From the NCBI GenBank assembly GCA_947465645.1, contig CANIBQ010000014.1, forward strand, positions 1 through 64,000: 64,000 bases of DNA, in the 5' to 3' direction. Below the pieces are notes generated by a model, which worked only from the letters and a program-made list of their open reading frames with translations, had not been told where the DNA came from and did not search any database. The position numbers and the translations under genes were made by a program. This document shows positions 52,214 to 59,815 of this stretch, in pieces. Source of the stretch: Acidobacteriota bacterium. Its GTDB lineage: Bacteria > Acidobacteriota > Vicinamibacteria > Vicinamibacterales > UBA2999. Position 1 is the stretch's first letter; every line of letters begins with the position of its first letter.

Positions 52214-54065
52214 CCGCCAGCACGTTCGCGCGGTTTCGCAAATTGTAGCTTTCCAGGATCAACGCGAGCGTCCGGCCGGAGCCGAGCGACACGTTGCGCG
52301 CGACGCGCGGATCGAACGACACGTACCCGAGCCTCGTCGTGTGAATGCGGGGATCGCGGCTCTGCAGCGTGGCGATGGCACTCACAGTCCAGTCCTTGAG
52401 CAGGGTCGTGACCAGGCCGCTGAAGCGGTCGGCGAACATGTCGGTCCCGTACACGACGGTCAAAACGCCGCGATGGCGCGAGGGATCGTTGCTCACCGTA
52501 TACGCGGCCCTGTACTGCGTGCCCTGCCAGAACCGCCGCTGGGCCTCGAAGGTCATCGCCCGGTACGGCCACCCGGGCGCGCGGCTCTGGAGGTAATTGA
52601 CCGATACGGTCGCCTGCGGCATCCACTGGTACTCGGCGCCAGCGCTCGCCTGCCGAACGCGGAGGTCGCTGAACGGGCTCGAGAAGCGCCCGTAACTCCC
52701 GCGGACGACGAGTCGGGGCGAGGATAGCCACGTCACTCCTGCGCGAGGGTCCCAGTCACTGAGCTCGCTGAAGGCACCGACGTCGTGGCGAGCACCGACG
52801 TTCAGCGTCACCACTGACCCCGCCTGCCATTCGTCCTGCACGAACGCCGACACGTTCTCGGATTCGAAGGTCGCCGACGTGAGTGTCCCGAACGGCATGG
52901 TGGCGGACAGGTCGTCGCCCACCGCATCGAAGCCGGTCTTGACCTGGTGCGCTCCGCCGACGAACGTGACGGTGTCGGCCACCTGGAGGCGGTTGACCGC
53001 CCTGATGTCACGCGCCTGCTGGTAGTGGAGGCGGCCATCGTTGACCAACCGCGATCCAAACACCGTGGTGGCCCCTGCGACCGACGACCTGGTCGATTGC
53101 GTGCCCCCGAAATCCTGGTCGTTGTAGCGGAGTGTCACGCGGCCGTCGCCGGGGAGCTTGTGGTCTGTCCTGATGAGAAACACCCGCTGGTCGCGCTCTG
53201 GCTGGTCGCGTCGCCGCGTGTCGTAGTTCACGAGGAAAAAATGCCGGTTGCGCCCAATCGGCCCACCGAGGACCCCACCCAGTTGGCTGGTCTCGACGCC
53301 GGGCGAACTCATCGCGGATCCGCCGAGCAGCGCGATCGCCGATCCGTGGAAGGCGTTGGTGCCGGACTTGGTGATCGCGTGAATCACGCCGCCCGACGCG
53401 CGTCCGTACTCCGCGCGATACCCGTTCACCTCGACGCGAAATTCCTGGATGGCGTCCTGGCTGAATTGATACGTCCCGAAGCCGAGCAACTCTCCGCCGT
53501 CCACCGAGAGGGCATTGGCGCTTGCGGCTTGCCCGGCGATGAGGAGGTCACCCGTGAAGAGATCGCGGCTGGCACCGCCGGCGATCAGCGCGAGGTCGAC
53601 GAAGTTGCGGCTCCTGACCGGCAGGTGGGTGACGGCGGCCTCTTCGATGTGGGCGGCCGGGTGGGAGCGTGCCGGGTCAATCACCGGCGCGAGCTCGCCA
53701 AGGGTGAGTGTGTCGGGATCGATCGCCGGCCGGAGCTCGAAGTTCAGGTTGACGGTCTCGCCCAGAGTCACGCGCAGGTTCTCCTGGCGCCGGGGCGCGA
53801 ATCCAGAAAATGCCGCTGTGGCCTCGTAGCGGCCGGTCGGAACCGCAGATGCCATGAAGCGGCCCCTCCCGTCGGTGCGGACCGTTCGGGTGGCTCCCGT
53901 CTCCATGTTCACGATTGTGACGGTGACACCCGGAAGCGCTGCGCCGGATATATCGACCGCGACGCCCTGTATTTCGCCATCCGTGCCTTGTGCACGGGCC
54001 TCGGGGGCGAAGCTCAACAGCAAGGCGACCAGCACAATCGCGATTTTCCGAAGCGGCACGTCCAT
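52134..54065 (-). CDS. TonB-dependent receptor-like outer-membrane protein (Oar type)
   Basis: 643 residues. A signal peptide is followed by a carboxypeptidase-regulatory-like domain (IQGVAVDISGAALPGVTVTIVN, then GRFMASAVPTGRYEATAAFSGF, about residues 30-110), typical of Oar/OmpA-like receptors. A plug domain (SVDGGELLGFGTYQFSQDAIQEFRVEVNGYRAEYGRASGG) and a C-terminal barrel end in RLTHAAVRLMF. It is shorter than most such receptors (about 1000 residues), so the barrel may be reduced. Substrate unknown. It is divergent from DUF1015 with a 59-bp gap. Confidence 0.85.
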   Translation of the reverse strand: MDVPLRKIAIVLVALLLSFAPEARAQGTDGEIQGVAVDISGAALPGVTVTIVNMETGATRTVRTDGRGRFMASAVPTGRYEATAAFSGFAPRRQENLRVTLGETVNLNFELRPAIDPDTLTLGELAPVIDPARSHPAAHIEEAAVTHLPVRSRNFVDLALIAGGASRDLFTGDLLIAGQAASANALSVDGGELLGFGTYQFSQDAIQEFRVEVNGYRAEYGRASGGVIHAITKSGTNAFHGSAIALLGGSAMSSPGVETSQLGGVLGGPIGRNRHFFLVNYDTRRRDQPERDQRVFLIRTDHKLPGDGRVTLRYNDQDFGGTQSTRSSVAGATTVFGSRLVNDGRLHYQQARDIRAVNRLQVADTVTFVGGAHQVKTGFDAVGDDLSATMPFGTLTSATFESENVSAFVQDEWQAGSVVTLNVGARHDVGAFSELSDWDPRAGVTWLSSPRLVVRGSYGRFSSPFSDLRVRQASAGAEYQWMPQATVSVNYLQSRAPGWPYRAMTFEAQRRFWQGTQYRAAYTVSNDPSRHRGVLTVVYGTDMFADRFSGLVTTLLKDWTVSAIATLQSRDPRIHTTRLGYVSFDPRVARNVSLGSGRTLALILESYNLRNRANVLAVNDLMFPLQVGQPEGRLTHAAVRLMF

Positions 54066-54108
54066 AGCAGATCAGTTTCTGCAAACGACGCGCCCGCGGC
54101 GGCCGACA

Positions 54109-54114
54109 TATAAT
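54109..54114 (+). promoter_or_regulatory. Consensus TATAAT before the DUF1015-serA-serC operon
   Basis: TATAAT is 10 nt before ATG 54125, giving a leader of only a few bases. No -35 match is seen at 17 bp, so an activator may help. Confidence 0.5.
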
Positions 54115-54124
54115 TTCTGTTTCT

Positions 54125-55342
54125 ATGGCTGCCATTGCTCCGTTCCAAGCGCTCAGGCCCATGCCTGAGTCGGCGGCGCAGGTCGCTGCGGTTCCCTACG
54201 ACGTCGTCAACACCGAGGAAGCGCAGTCACTTGCCGCCGCGAATCCCCTGAGTTTTCTCCACGTGTCGCGCGCGGAGATCGATCTTCCGGCTGAGACCAA
54301 CCCGTATGCCGACGCGGTGTACGCGAAGGCCGTCGAGAACCTGAAGGCCTTGAAGACCCGCGCCCCCCTCGTCGTGGAAGACCGCCCCAGCCTGTATGTG
54401 TACCGCCTGAAGATGGGTGGACACGTGCAGACCGGTATCGCGGCGTCCTATTCGCTCGACGAATACGACGCCGACGTCATCAAGAAGCACGAACGCACGC
54501 GGCGCGACAAGGAAGACGATCGCACGCGTCACATCGTCGAGCTGCGCGCGCAGACCGGTCCCGTGTTTCTCACCTACCGGGCCTCGCCAGCCGTCGACAA
54601 GGTGGTCGACCGCGCCGTGGCGCGGCCCCCGCTCTTCGACTTTGCCGCCGACGACGGGGTACAGCACACCGTCTGGCGCGTCGATTCGCGGGAGGAGCGG
54701 GCGCTGACCGCGGCGTTTGCGGCGATTCCCTCGATGTATATCGCCGACGGCCACCACCGGGCCGCGAGTGCGGCGCGGGTGCGGCAGCAACTTCGCGGGT
54801 CGAATAGCGCAGCGGGCGAGTGGGACACGTTTCTCGCCGTCGCCTTCCCCGATGACCAGATGCAGGTGCTTCCCTACAACCGGGTGATCAAAGACCTCGG
54901 CACACACACCCCCGACTCGCTGCTCGCTGCGCTGCGGCAGACGTTCACGGTCAACGAAGGCCCGGCGGCGCCGGCGCGCAAGGGCGAGGTCGCGATGTTT
55001 CTGGGCGGACGCTGGTACACGATTCAGCTCGGAACCGCCCCCGACGGAACCGCGGCTGCGGACCGCCTCGATGTCAGCCGCCTGCAGGACACGGTCCTCA
55101 CGCCGCTGCTCGGCATTGGCGACGTGCGCAGCGACAAGCGCATCGACTTCGTGGGAGGCGCTCGCGGAACGTCGGCGCTCGAGAAGCAGGTCACATCGGG
55201 GAAGGCGGCCGTCGCGTTCTCGATGTATCCCGTCAGCGTCGACGACTTGATGCAGATTTCGGACGCGGGCGGCATCATGCCGCCGAAGTCCACCTGGTTC
55301 GAACCAAAGCTGCGGGATGGCCTGCTCTCACACGTCCTCTGA
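54125..55342 (+). CDS. DUF1015-family protein
   Basis: 405 residues. It begins with IAPFQALRPMPESAAQVAAVPYDVVN and contains SYSLDEYDADVIKKHERTRRDKEDDR, IADGHHRAASAAR near residue 210 and YNRVIKDLG near 257, all standard for DUF1015. The family is often next to serine synthesis genes; function is unproven, with roles as a nucleotide hydrolase or regulator suggested. Here it is the first gene of a serA-serC operon, two bases before serA. The ATG is followed closely by a TATAAT-type promoter. Confidence 0.9.
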   Translation: MAAIAPFQALRPMPESAAQVAAVPYDVVNTEEAQSLAAANPLSFLHVSRAEIDLPAETNPYADAVYAKAVENLKALKTRAPLVVEDRPSLYVYRLKMGGHVQTGIAASYSLDEYDADVIKKHERTRRDKEDDRTRHIVELRAQTGPVFLTYRASPAVDKVVDRAVARPPLFDFAADDGVQHTVWRVDSREERALTAAFAAIPSMYIADGHHRAASAARVRQQLRGSNSAAGEWDTFLAVAFPDDQMQVLPYNRVIKDLGTHTPDSLLAALRQTFTVNEGPAAPARKGEVAMFLGGRWYTIQLGTAPDGTAAADRLDVSRLQDTVLTPLLGIGDVRSDKRIDFVGGARGTSALEKQVTSGKAAVAFSMYPVSVDDLMQISDAGGIMPPKSTWFEPKLRDGLLSHVL

Positions 55343-55344
55343 AT

Positions 55345-56580
55345 GTGAAAGTTCTCGTCGCTGACACGTTCGAGACATCGGGCCTGGAGAGCCTGAAGGC
55401 GGCGGGATGCGAGGTCGTGTACGAGCCAGATCTGGCCGCGGACACGCTGACCGCGGCGATTGAATCCACCGGTGCTGACGTCCTGGTCGTTCGGTCGACG
55501 AAGGTTACCGAGCCCATGCTCGACGTGGGGAGGCTGTCGCTCATCGTGCGCGCGGGAGCAGGCGTCAACACGATCGACGTGCGCGCGGCGTCGCGCCGGG
55601 GCATCTACGTCTCGAATTGCCCGGGCAAGAACGCGATTGCGGTCGCGGAGCTGGCGTTCGGGTTGATCCTCGCTCTCGACCGCCGCATTCCTGACAACGT
55701 CGTCGAGCTGCGCGCCGGGCGGTGGAACAAGAAGGAGTATTCGAAGGCGCGAGGACTGTTCGGGCGCACGCTCGGGCTGCTCGGATTCGGGCCGATCGCC
55801 CAGGAGATGGCGCGCCGCGCCAACGGGTTCGGCATGCCGGTGCTCGTCTGGAGTCGGCGATTTACTGGAAAGGGATCGAACGCGCTGGAGGACGTCCCGG
55901 AAGATCTCACGATCTCCATCGCCGACTCACCGCAGGATCTGGCCGGCCGCAGCGACATCCTCAGCGTGCACCTGGCGCTGACCAACGATACGCGCGGGTT
56001 TGTCGGCGCCGACATCGTGGACCGCATGAAGCCGGGCTCAATCCTGGTGAATACTGCGCGGGGAGAGCTCGTGGATCATGCGGCGCTGGCGGCAGGTGTG
56101 AAGGCGCGGGGCATTCGGGTAGGAATGGACGTCTTTCCTGACGAGCCGGCGGCGTCGGCAGGGCCGTTTTCCGCGCCACTCGTGGATTTGCCGAATGTGT
56201 ACGGCACGCATCATATCGGCGCGTCCACCGAGCAGGCGCAGGAAGCGATCGCTGACGAGGCGGTCAGGGTGATCCGCGCGTACCGGGATACCGGCGCCGT
56301 CCCGAATGTCGTGAACCTCGCGACGCACACGCCGGCCACGCACATGCTCGTCGTCCGGCACCGCGACCGGCCGGGCGTGCTCGCGCACGTGTTCGATCAT
56401 CTGAGAGCCGGCAACCTCAACGTCCAGGAGACGGAGAACGTGATCTTCGACGGCGCAGAGGCCGCCGTCGCGCGCATCAATCTCGATGGCAATCCGCCTG
56501 CCGCGCTGCTGCGGGCTATCGAGCAGGGCAATCAGGACATCCTGAGCCTGCATGTCGTGAACATCCAGGAGCAACAATGA
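55345..56580 (+). CDS. serA: D-3-phosphoglycerate dehydrogenase with ACT domain
   Basis: 411 residues, first step of serine synthesis. NAD-binding loop LLGFGPIAQEMA near 147 (the third Gly is Ala). Catalytic set: Arg in NTARGELVD near 236, Glu in MDVFPDEPA near 262, His in THHIGASTEQ near 291. The C-terminal ACT domain is at about residues 335-410 (MLVVRHRDRPGVLAHVFDHLR), consistent with serine feedback. It starts with GTG, two bases after DUF1015, and its stop overlaps serC (ATGA). Confidence 0.93.
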   Translation: MKVLVADTFETSGLESLKAAGCEVVYEPDLAADTLTAAIESTGADVLVVRSTKVTEPMLDVGRLSLIVRAGAGVNTIDVRAASRRGIYVSNCPGKNAIAVAELAFGLILALDRRIPDNVVELRAGRWNKKEYSKARGLFGRTLGLLGFGPIAQEMARRANGFGMPVLVWSRRFTGKGSNALEDVPEDLTISIADSPQDLAGRSDILSVHLALTNDTRGFVGADIVDRMKPGSILVNTARGELVDHAALAAGVKARGIRVGMDVFPDEPAASAGPFSAPLVDLPNVYGTHHIGASTEQAQEAIADEAVRVIRAYRDTGAVPNVVNLATHTPATHMLVVRHRDRPGVLAHVFDHLRAGNLNVQETENVIFDGAEAAVARINLDGNPPAALLRAIEQGNQDILSLHVVNIQEQQ

Positions 56581-57668
56581 CAACGATGACCCGTGTGTAC
56601 AATTTTTCAGCCGGTCCTGCCGTCCTCCCGCTGCCGGTGCTCGAGGAAGCGCAGCGCGATCTCGTGGCGCTCCCCGGCGTCGGCATGTCCGTGCTGGAGA
56701 TCAGCCACCGATCGAAGACGTTCGAAGACATCCTCGGTGCCGCGATCCAGAACATGCGCGAGGTCGCCAGCATTCCGGCCAGCTACCGCATCCTGATGCT
56801 GCAGGGCGGCGCGAGCCTGCAGTTTTCGGCGGTGCCGATGAACCTGCTGGCACCGGGCGCCGTGGCGGACTACATCGACACCGGATCGTGGGCCGTGAAG
56901 GCGATCGAGGAAGCGAACAAGGTCGGCAAGGTCAACGTGGCGGCAAGCACGAAGACCGACAAGTACACCCGCATTCCAGCCCAGGGCGAATTGAAGCTGA
57001 CGCCGGGCGCCGCCTACGTCCACATGACGACCAACAACACGATTGAAGGCACCGAGTGGAAGGCGCCGCCCGAGGTCGGGTCGGCGCCCCTCGTGGCCGA
57101 CGTCTCGTCCGACATCTTCCACGCCCCGATCGACGTCGCGCGGTTCGGGCTGATTTACGCCGGCGCCCAGAAGAACCTCGGCCCCTCGGGCGTCACGCTC
57201 GTGATCGTTCGCGAGGACCTGCTCACCCGGTCCACCGCCGCGCTGCCGACGATGCTGAACTACAAGCTGATGGCGGAAAACAACTCGCTGTACAACACGC
57301 CCAACACGTTCGGGATCTACATCCTTGGCCTGACAATGAAGTGGCTGAAGTCCCAGGGCGGGCTGGCCGGGATCGGACAGATCAACGACCGCAAGGCGTC
57401 AAAGCTGTATGCCGAGATCGATCGCAGCGGCTTCTACCGTGGCACCGCGCAGAAAGACAGCCGATCGGTGATGAACGTGACGTTCCGGCTCGGGACCGAG
57501 GAACTCGAGAACATGTTCGTGAAGGAGTCAACCGCCGCGGGCCTCGACGGCCTCAAGGGCCACCGTGCCGTCGGCGGCATGCGCGCCTCGCTCTACAACG
57601 CGTTCCCGGAGGAAGGCGTCGACGCGCTCGTCGATTTCATGAAGGAGTTCGAGCGGAAGAACGGCTAG
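56577..57668 (+). CDS. serC: Phosphoserine aminotransferase
   Basis: 363 residues, second step of serine synthesis. NFSAGPAVLPLPVLEEAQ at the start, ISHRSKTFEDI near 43, LQGGASLQFSAVP near 75, the PLP lysine in YAGAQKNLGPSG near 200, and GGMRASLYNAFPEEGVDALVDFM at the end. ATG 56577 overlaps the serA stop; the next ATG three codons later is also possible. The TAG at the 3' end overlaps the pcnB stop as CTAG. The serine phosphatase SerB is not in the window. Confidence 0.96.
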   Translation: MTTMTRVYNFSAGPAVLPLPVLEEAQRDLVALPGVGMSVLEISHRSKTFEDILGAAIQNMREVASIPASYRILMLQGGASLQFSAVPMNLLAPGAVADYIDTGSWAVKAIEEANKVGKVNVAASTKTDKYTRIPAQGELKLTPGAAYVHMTTNNTIEGTEWKAPPEVGSAPLVADVSSDIFHAPIDVARFGLIYAGAQKNLGPSGVTLVIVREDLLTRSTAALPTMLNYKLMAENNSLYNTPNTFGIYILGLTMKWLKSQGGLAGIGQINDRKASKLYAEIDRSGFYRGTAQKDSRSVMNVTFRLGTEELENMFVKESTAAGLDGLKGHRAVGGMRASLYNAFPEEGVDALVDFMKEFERKNG

Positions 57669-58975
57669 GTCGTCGTGCTTCGCGGTGCCCTGCGGCGCCG
57701 CCGGCGTCGCCTGCGCTTCGGCTCGGGGCCCTCGGCGGCGGCGTCAGGGCTTTCCTCGAAGGCGCCGGCCGCCTCGATGAATCCGCGCCAGTGCTCCACC
57801 ACCTCCGGGGCGTTCCCGTGCATCTCGAGCCAGGTGAGCGCCTCGCGAAATGGTCCACGGTGGATGAGGGCGCGCCGCGCCTTCGGTGACAGGTTCATGT
57901 CCACGAGCCGCCGCTGGAGCCCGAGGATCTGACGGAGCCGCTCGACATCCCGCCTGGCCAGCGGAAGCAGCCCCAGCGCCAGGCGAGGTTCCCTCCTGAA
58001 TTCCCCTTCCGCGACCGGCGCCGGGGAGAGTGTCCGGATCGTGTGGCCGAGCGGCACCAGCATCGATCCGAGAAGAATCGCGTTTGTCAGCGTGTCGGGG
58101 GTGTCCTCGAAGCGGTGGCGATACGCGTCGAGTGCCGCCAGCGATCGCCACAGGCCCTCTCCGGCGCCCTTCTGCAGCTCTGGCGCGATCGGTTCGAGCA
58201 GCCGCCGCTCGGCACACATCCGGAAGGCGCGCTCTGACGCACCGGCGCGGAGCACCTTGTAGATTTCCTCGACCAGCCGGGCAGGCGAGCTCTTGGCGAT
58301 CTCGTGCCGGTGTCCGGCGATGGCGGCGTCGATCGGCGGATCGATATCGAAGTTGAGCCGCGAGGCCATGGAGATGGCGCGCAGCATCCGGACCGGGTCT
58401 TCCTGGAAGCGCTCGACCGGGTTGCCGATGCAGCGAATCAGGCGGGCGTCGAGATCCCTGAGTCCGCCGGTGTAGTCGATGATCGAAAAGGACGCGATGT
58501 CGTAAAACAGCGCGTTGACCGTGAAATCGCGGCGGAAGGCGTCTTCTTCAGGGGTCCCGAAGGTGTTGTCCCGGTGGAGCATGCCGTCGTGGGCGCTGGG
58601 GCCGTCCGCATGCAGAGGGATCGCATCCTCGGCCGGCGGCTCTGGCGGCGCCGCGAGCTCCTCGGCGGAGAGCTGGCGCCTGAAGGTCGCCACTTCGATG
58701 TTCTTCGGACCAAATCGGACGTGCGCGAGGCGGAACCGGCGGCCGATGATCCAGCAGTTCCGGAAGAGCCGCTTGACCTGGTAGGGATGCGCCGACGTGC
58801 CGATGTCGAAGTCCTTCGGCCGCCGCTCGAGCAGCAGATCCCGAACGCTCCCGCCGACGAGATACGCCAGGTAATTGTTCTGGTGGAGGCGATAGAGCAC
58901 CTTCAGCGCGTCCGCGTCGATTTGAGAGCGAGAGATCGCGTGCTCCGCGCGAGGCACGACCACCGGCTTTCCCAT
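57665..58975 (-). CDS. pcnB: Poly(A) polymerase PcnB
   Basis: 436 residues, class II nucleotidyltransferase. AYLVGGSVRDLLLERRPKDFDIGTS near residue 38 holds the catalytic Asp pair. The segment RNCWIIGRRFRLAHVRFG near 72 matches the poly(A) polymerase signature rather than the CCA-adding one. RRDFTVNALFYD is near 147. The C-terminus ends with one Lys and nine consecutive Arg, an RNA-binding tail comparable with E. coli PcnB. It adds 3' tails that promote RNA decay. Start is ATG 58975; a TACAAT hexamer lies 8 nt upstream. Confidence 0.9.
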   Translation of the reverse strand: MGKPVVVPRAEHAISRSQIDADALKVLYRLHQNNYLAYLVGGSVRDLLLERRPKDFDIGTSAHPYQVKRLFRNCWIIGRRFRLAHVRFGPKNIEVATFRRQLSAEELAAPPEPPAEDAIPLHADGPSAHDGMLHRDNTFGTPEEDAFRRDFTVNALFYDIASFSIIDYTGGLRDLDARLIRCIGNPVERFQEDPVRMLRAISMASRLNFDIDPPIDAAIAGHRHEIAKSSPARLVEEIYKVLRAGASERAFRMCAERRLLEPIAPELQKGAGEGLWRSLAALDAYRHRFEDTPDTLTNAILLGSMLVPLGHTIRTLSPAPVAEGEFRREPRLALGLLPLARRDVERLRQILGLQRRLVDMNLSPKARRALIHRGPFREALTWLEMHGNAPEVVEHWRGFIEAAGAFEESPDAAAEGPEPKRRRRRRRRRAPRSTTT

Positions 58976-58983
58976 TGGGTCGC

Positions 58984-59016
58984 ATTGTAGCTTGAGCGTC
59001 GGCCCGATGTTACGAT
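58984..59016. promoter_or_regulatory. Divergent -10 elements for pcnB and the TPR gene
   Basis: TACAAT on the minus strand (58984-58989) is 8 nt before the pcnB ATG. TACGAT on the plus strand (59011-59016) is 7 nt before ATG 59024. The full gap is 48 bp and leaves no room for Shine-Dalgarno leaders. No clear -35 elements are seen. Confidence 0.5.
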
Positions 59017-59023
59017 CCGCGGG

Positions 59024-59815
59024 ATGTCCCTCCGCGCGTCCGGCGCCCTCCTGACGGTGTTCCTGGTGTCGTCCACGGGCGCAGCGGCCGCGGCCGAACC
59101 CCCGGCGCTGGCGAAGGCACGCGCCTTGTACAACGCCGCCGACTACGACGGCGCCATCGATGCGGCGGCTCTGGCCCGAGCTCAGCCGGCTGCCGCAGAC
59201 GCCGCGGCTCTCGTCACGGCTCGCTCGCATCTGGAACGCTACCGGCTGCGCCTGGATGTGGCGGATCTGGCGACGGCGCGTGAGGCGCTGATCAGCGTGC
59301 GTGCGTCGATGCTCCCCCCGCGCGACCAGGTTGACCATCTCGTGGGCATCGGCCAGTCGCTCTATCTGGCGAACGCCTTCGGCGCGGCGGCCGAAGTGTT
59401 CGATGGAGCGCTTGGCAAAGCGGCCCTCCTGAGCCACCGCGACCGCCTGATGCTGCTCGACTGGTGGGCAAGCGCGCTCGACCGCGAGGCGCAGGGCCGT
59501 CCGCCGGACCGGCGGCTGCCGGCTTACGAGCGTATTGTCAGCCGCATGGAAGAAGAGCTGCGCCAGGACCCGGGAAGCGCCCCGGCGAACTACTGGCTGG
59601 CGGCGGCATCGCGCGGCACCGGCGACCTCGATCGCGCCTGGAGTAGCGCGGTGGCGGGCTGGGTCAGAGCCAGGCTCAGTCCGGAGACTGCTGAGAAGCT
59701 CCGGTCAGACATCGATCGCCTGGTGACGCAGGCGCTTGTTCCCGAGCGAGCGAGGACAACGCCCGCTCGCGATCCGCAGATCGACTGGGAGGAGACGAAG
59801 CAGCAGTGGCCTTAG
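59024..59815 (+). CDS. Secreted TPR-like helical protein
   Basis: 263 residues with a signal peptide (SGALLTVFLVSSTGAAAA). The mature part is helical with TPR-like pieces (ALAKARALYNAADYDGAIDAAALA at residues 28-50 and LYLANAFGAAAEVFDGAL near 110). No other family is recognised. It may be an assembly factor in the periplasm. It diverges from pcnB over a 48-bp promoter gap and its stop overlaps the polA stop by 4 bp. Confidence 0.65.
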   Translation: MSLRASGALLTVFLVSSTGAAAAAEPPALAKARALYNAADYDGAIDAAALARAQPAAADAAALVTARSHLERYRLRLDVADLATAREALISVRASMLPPRDQVDHLVGIGQSLYLANAFGAAAEVFDGALGKAALLSHRDRLMLLDWWASALDREAQGRPPDRRLPAYERIVSRMEEELRQDPGSAPANYWLAAASRGTGDLDRAWSSAVAGWVRARLSPETAEKLRSDIDRLVTQALVPERARTTPARDPQIDWEETKQQWP

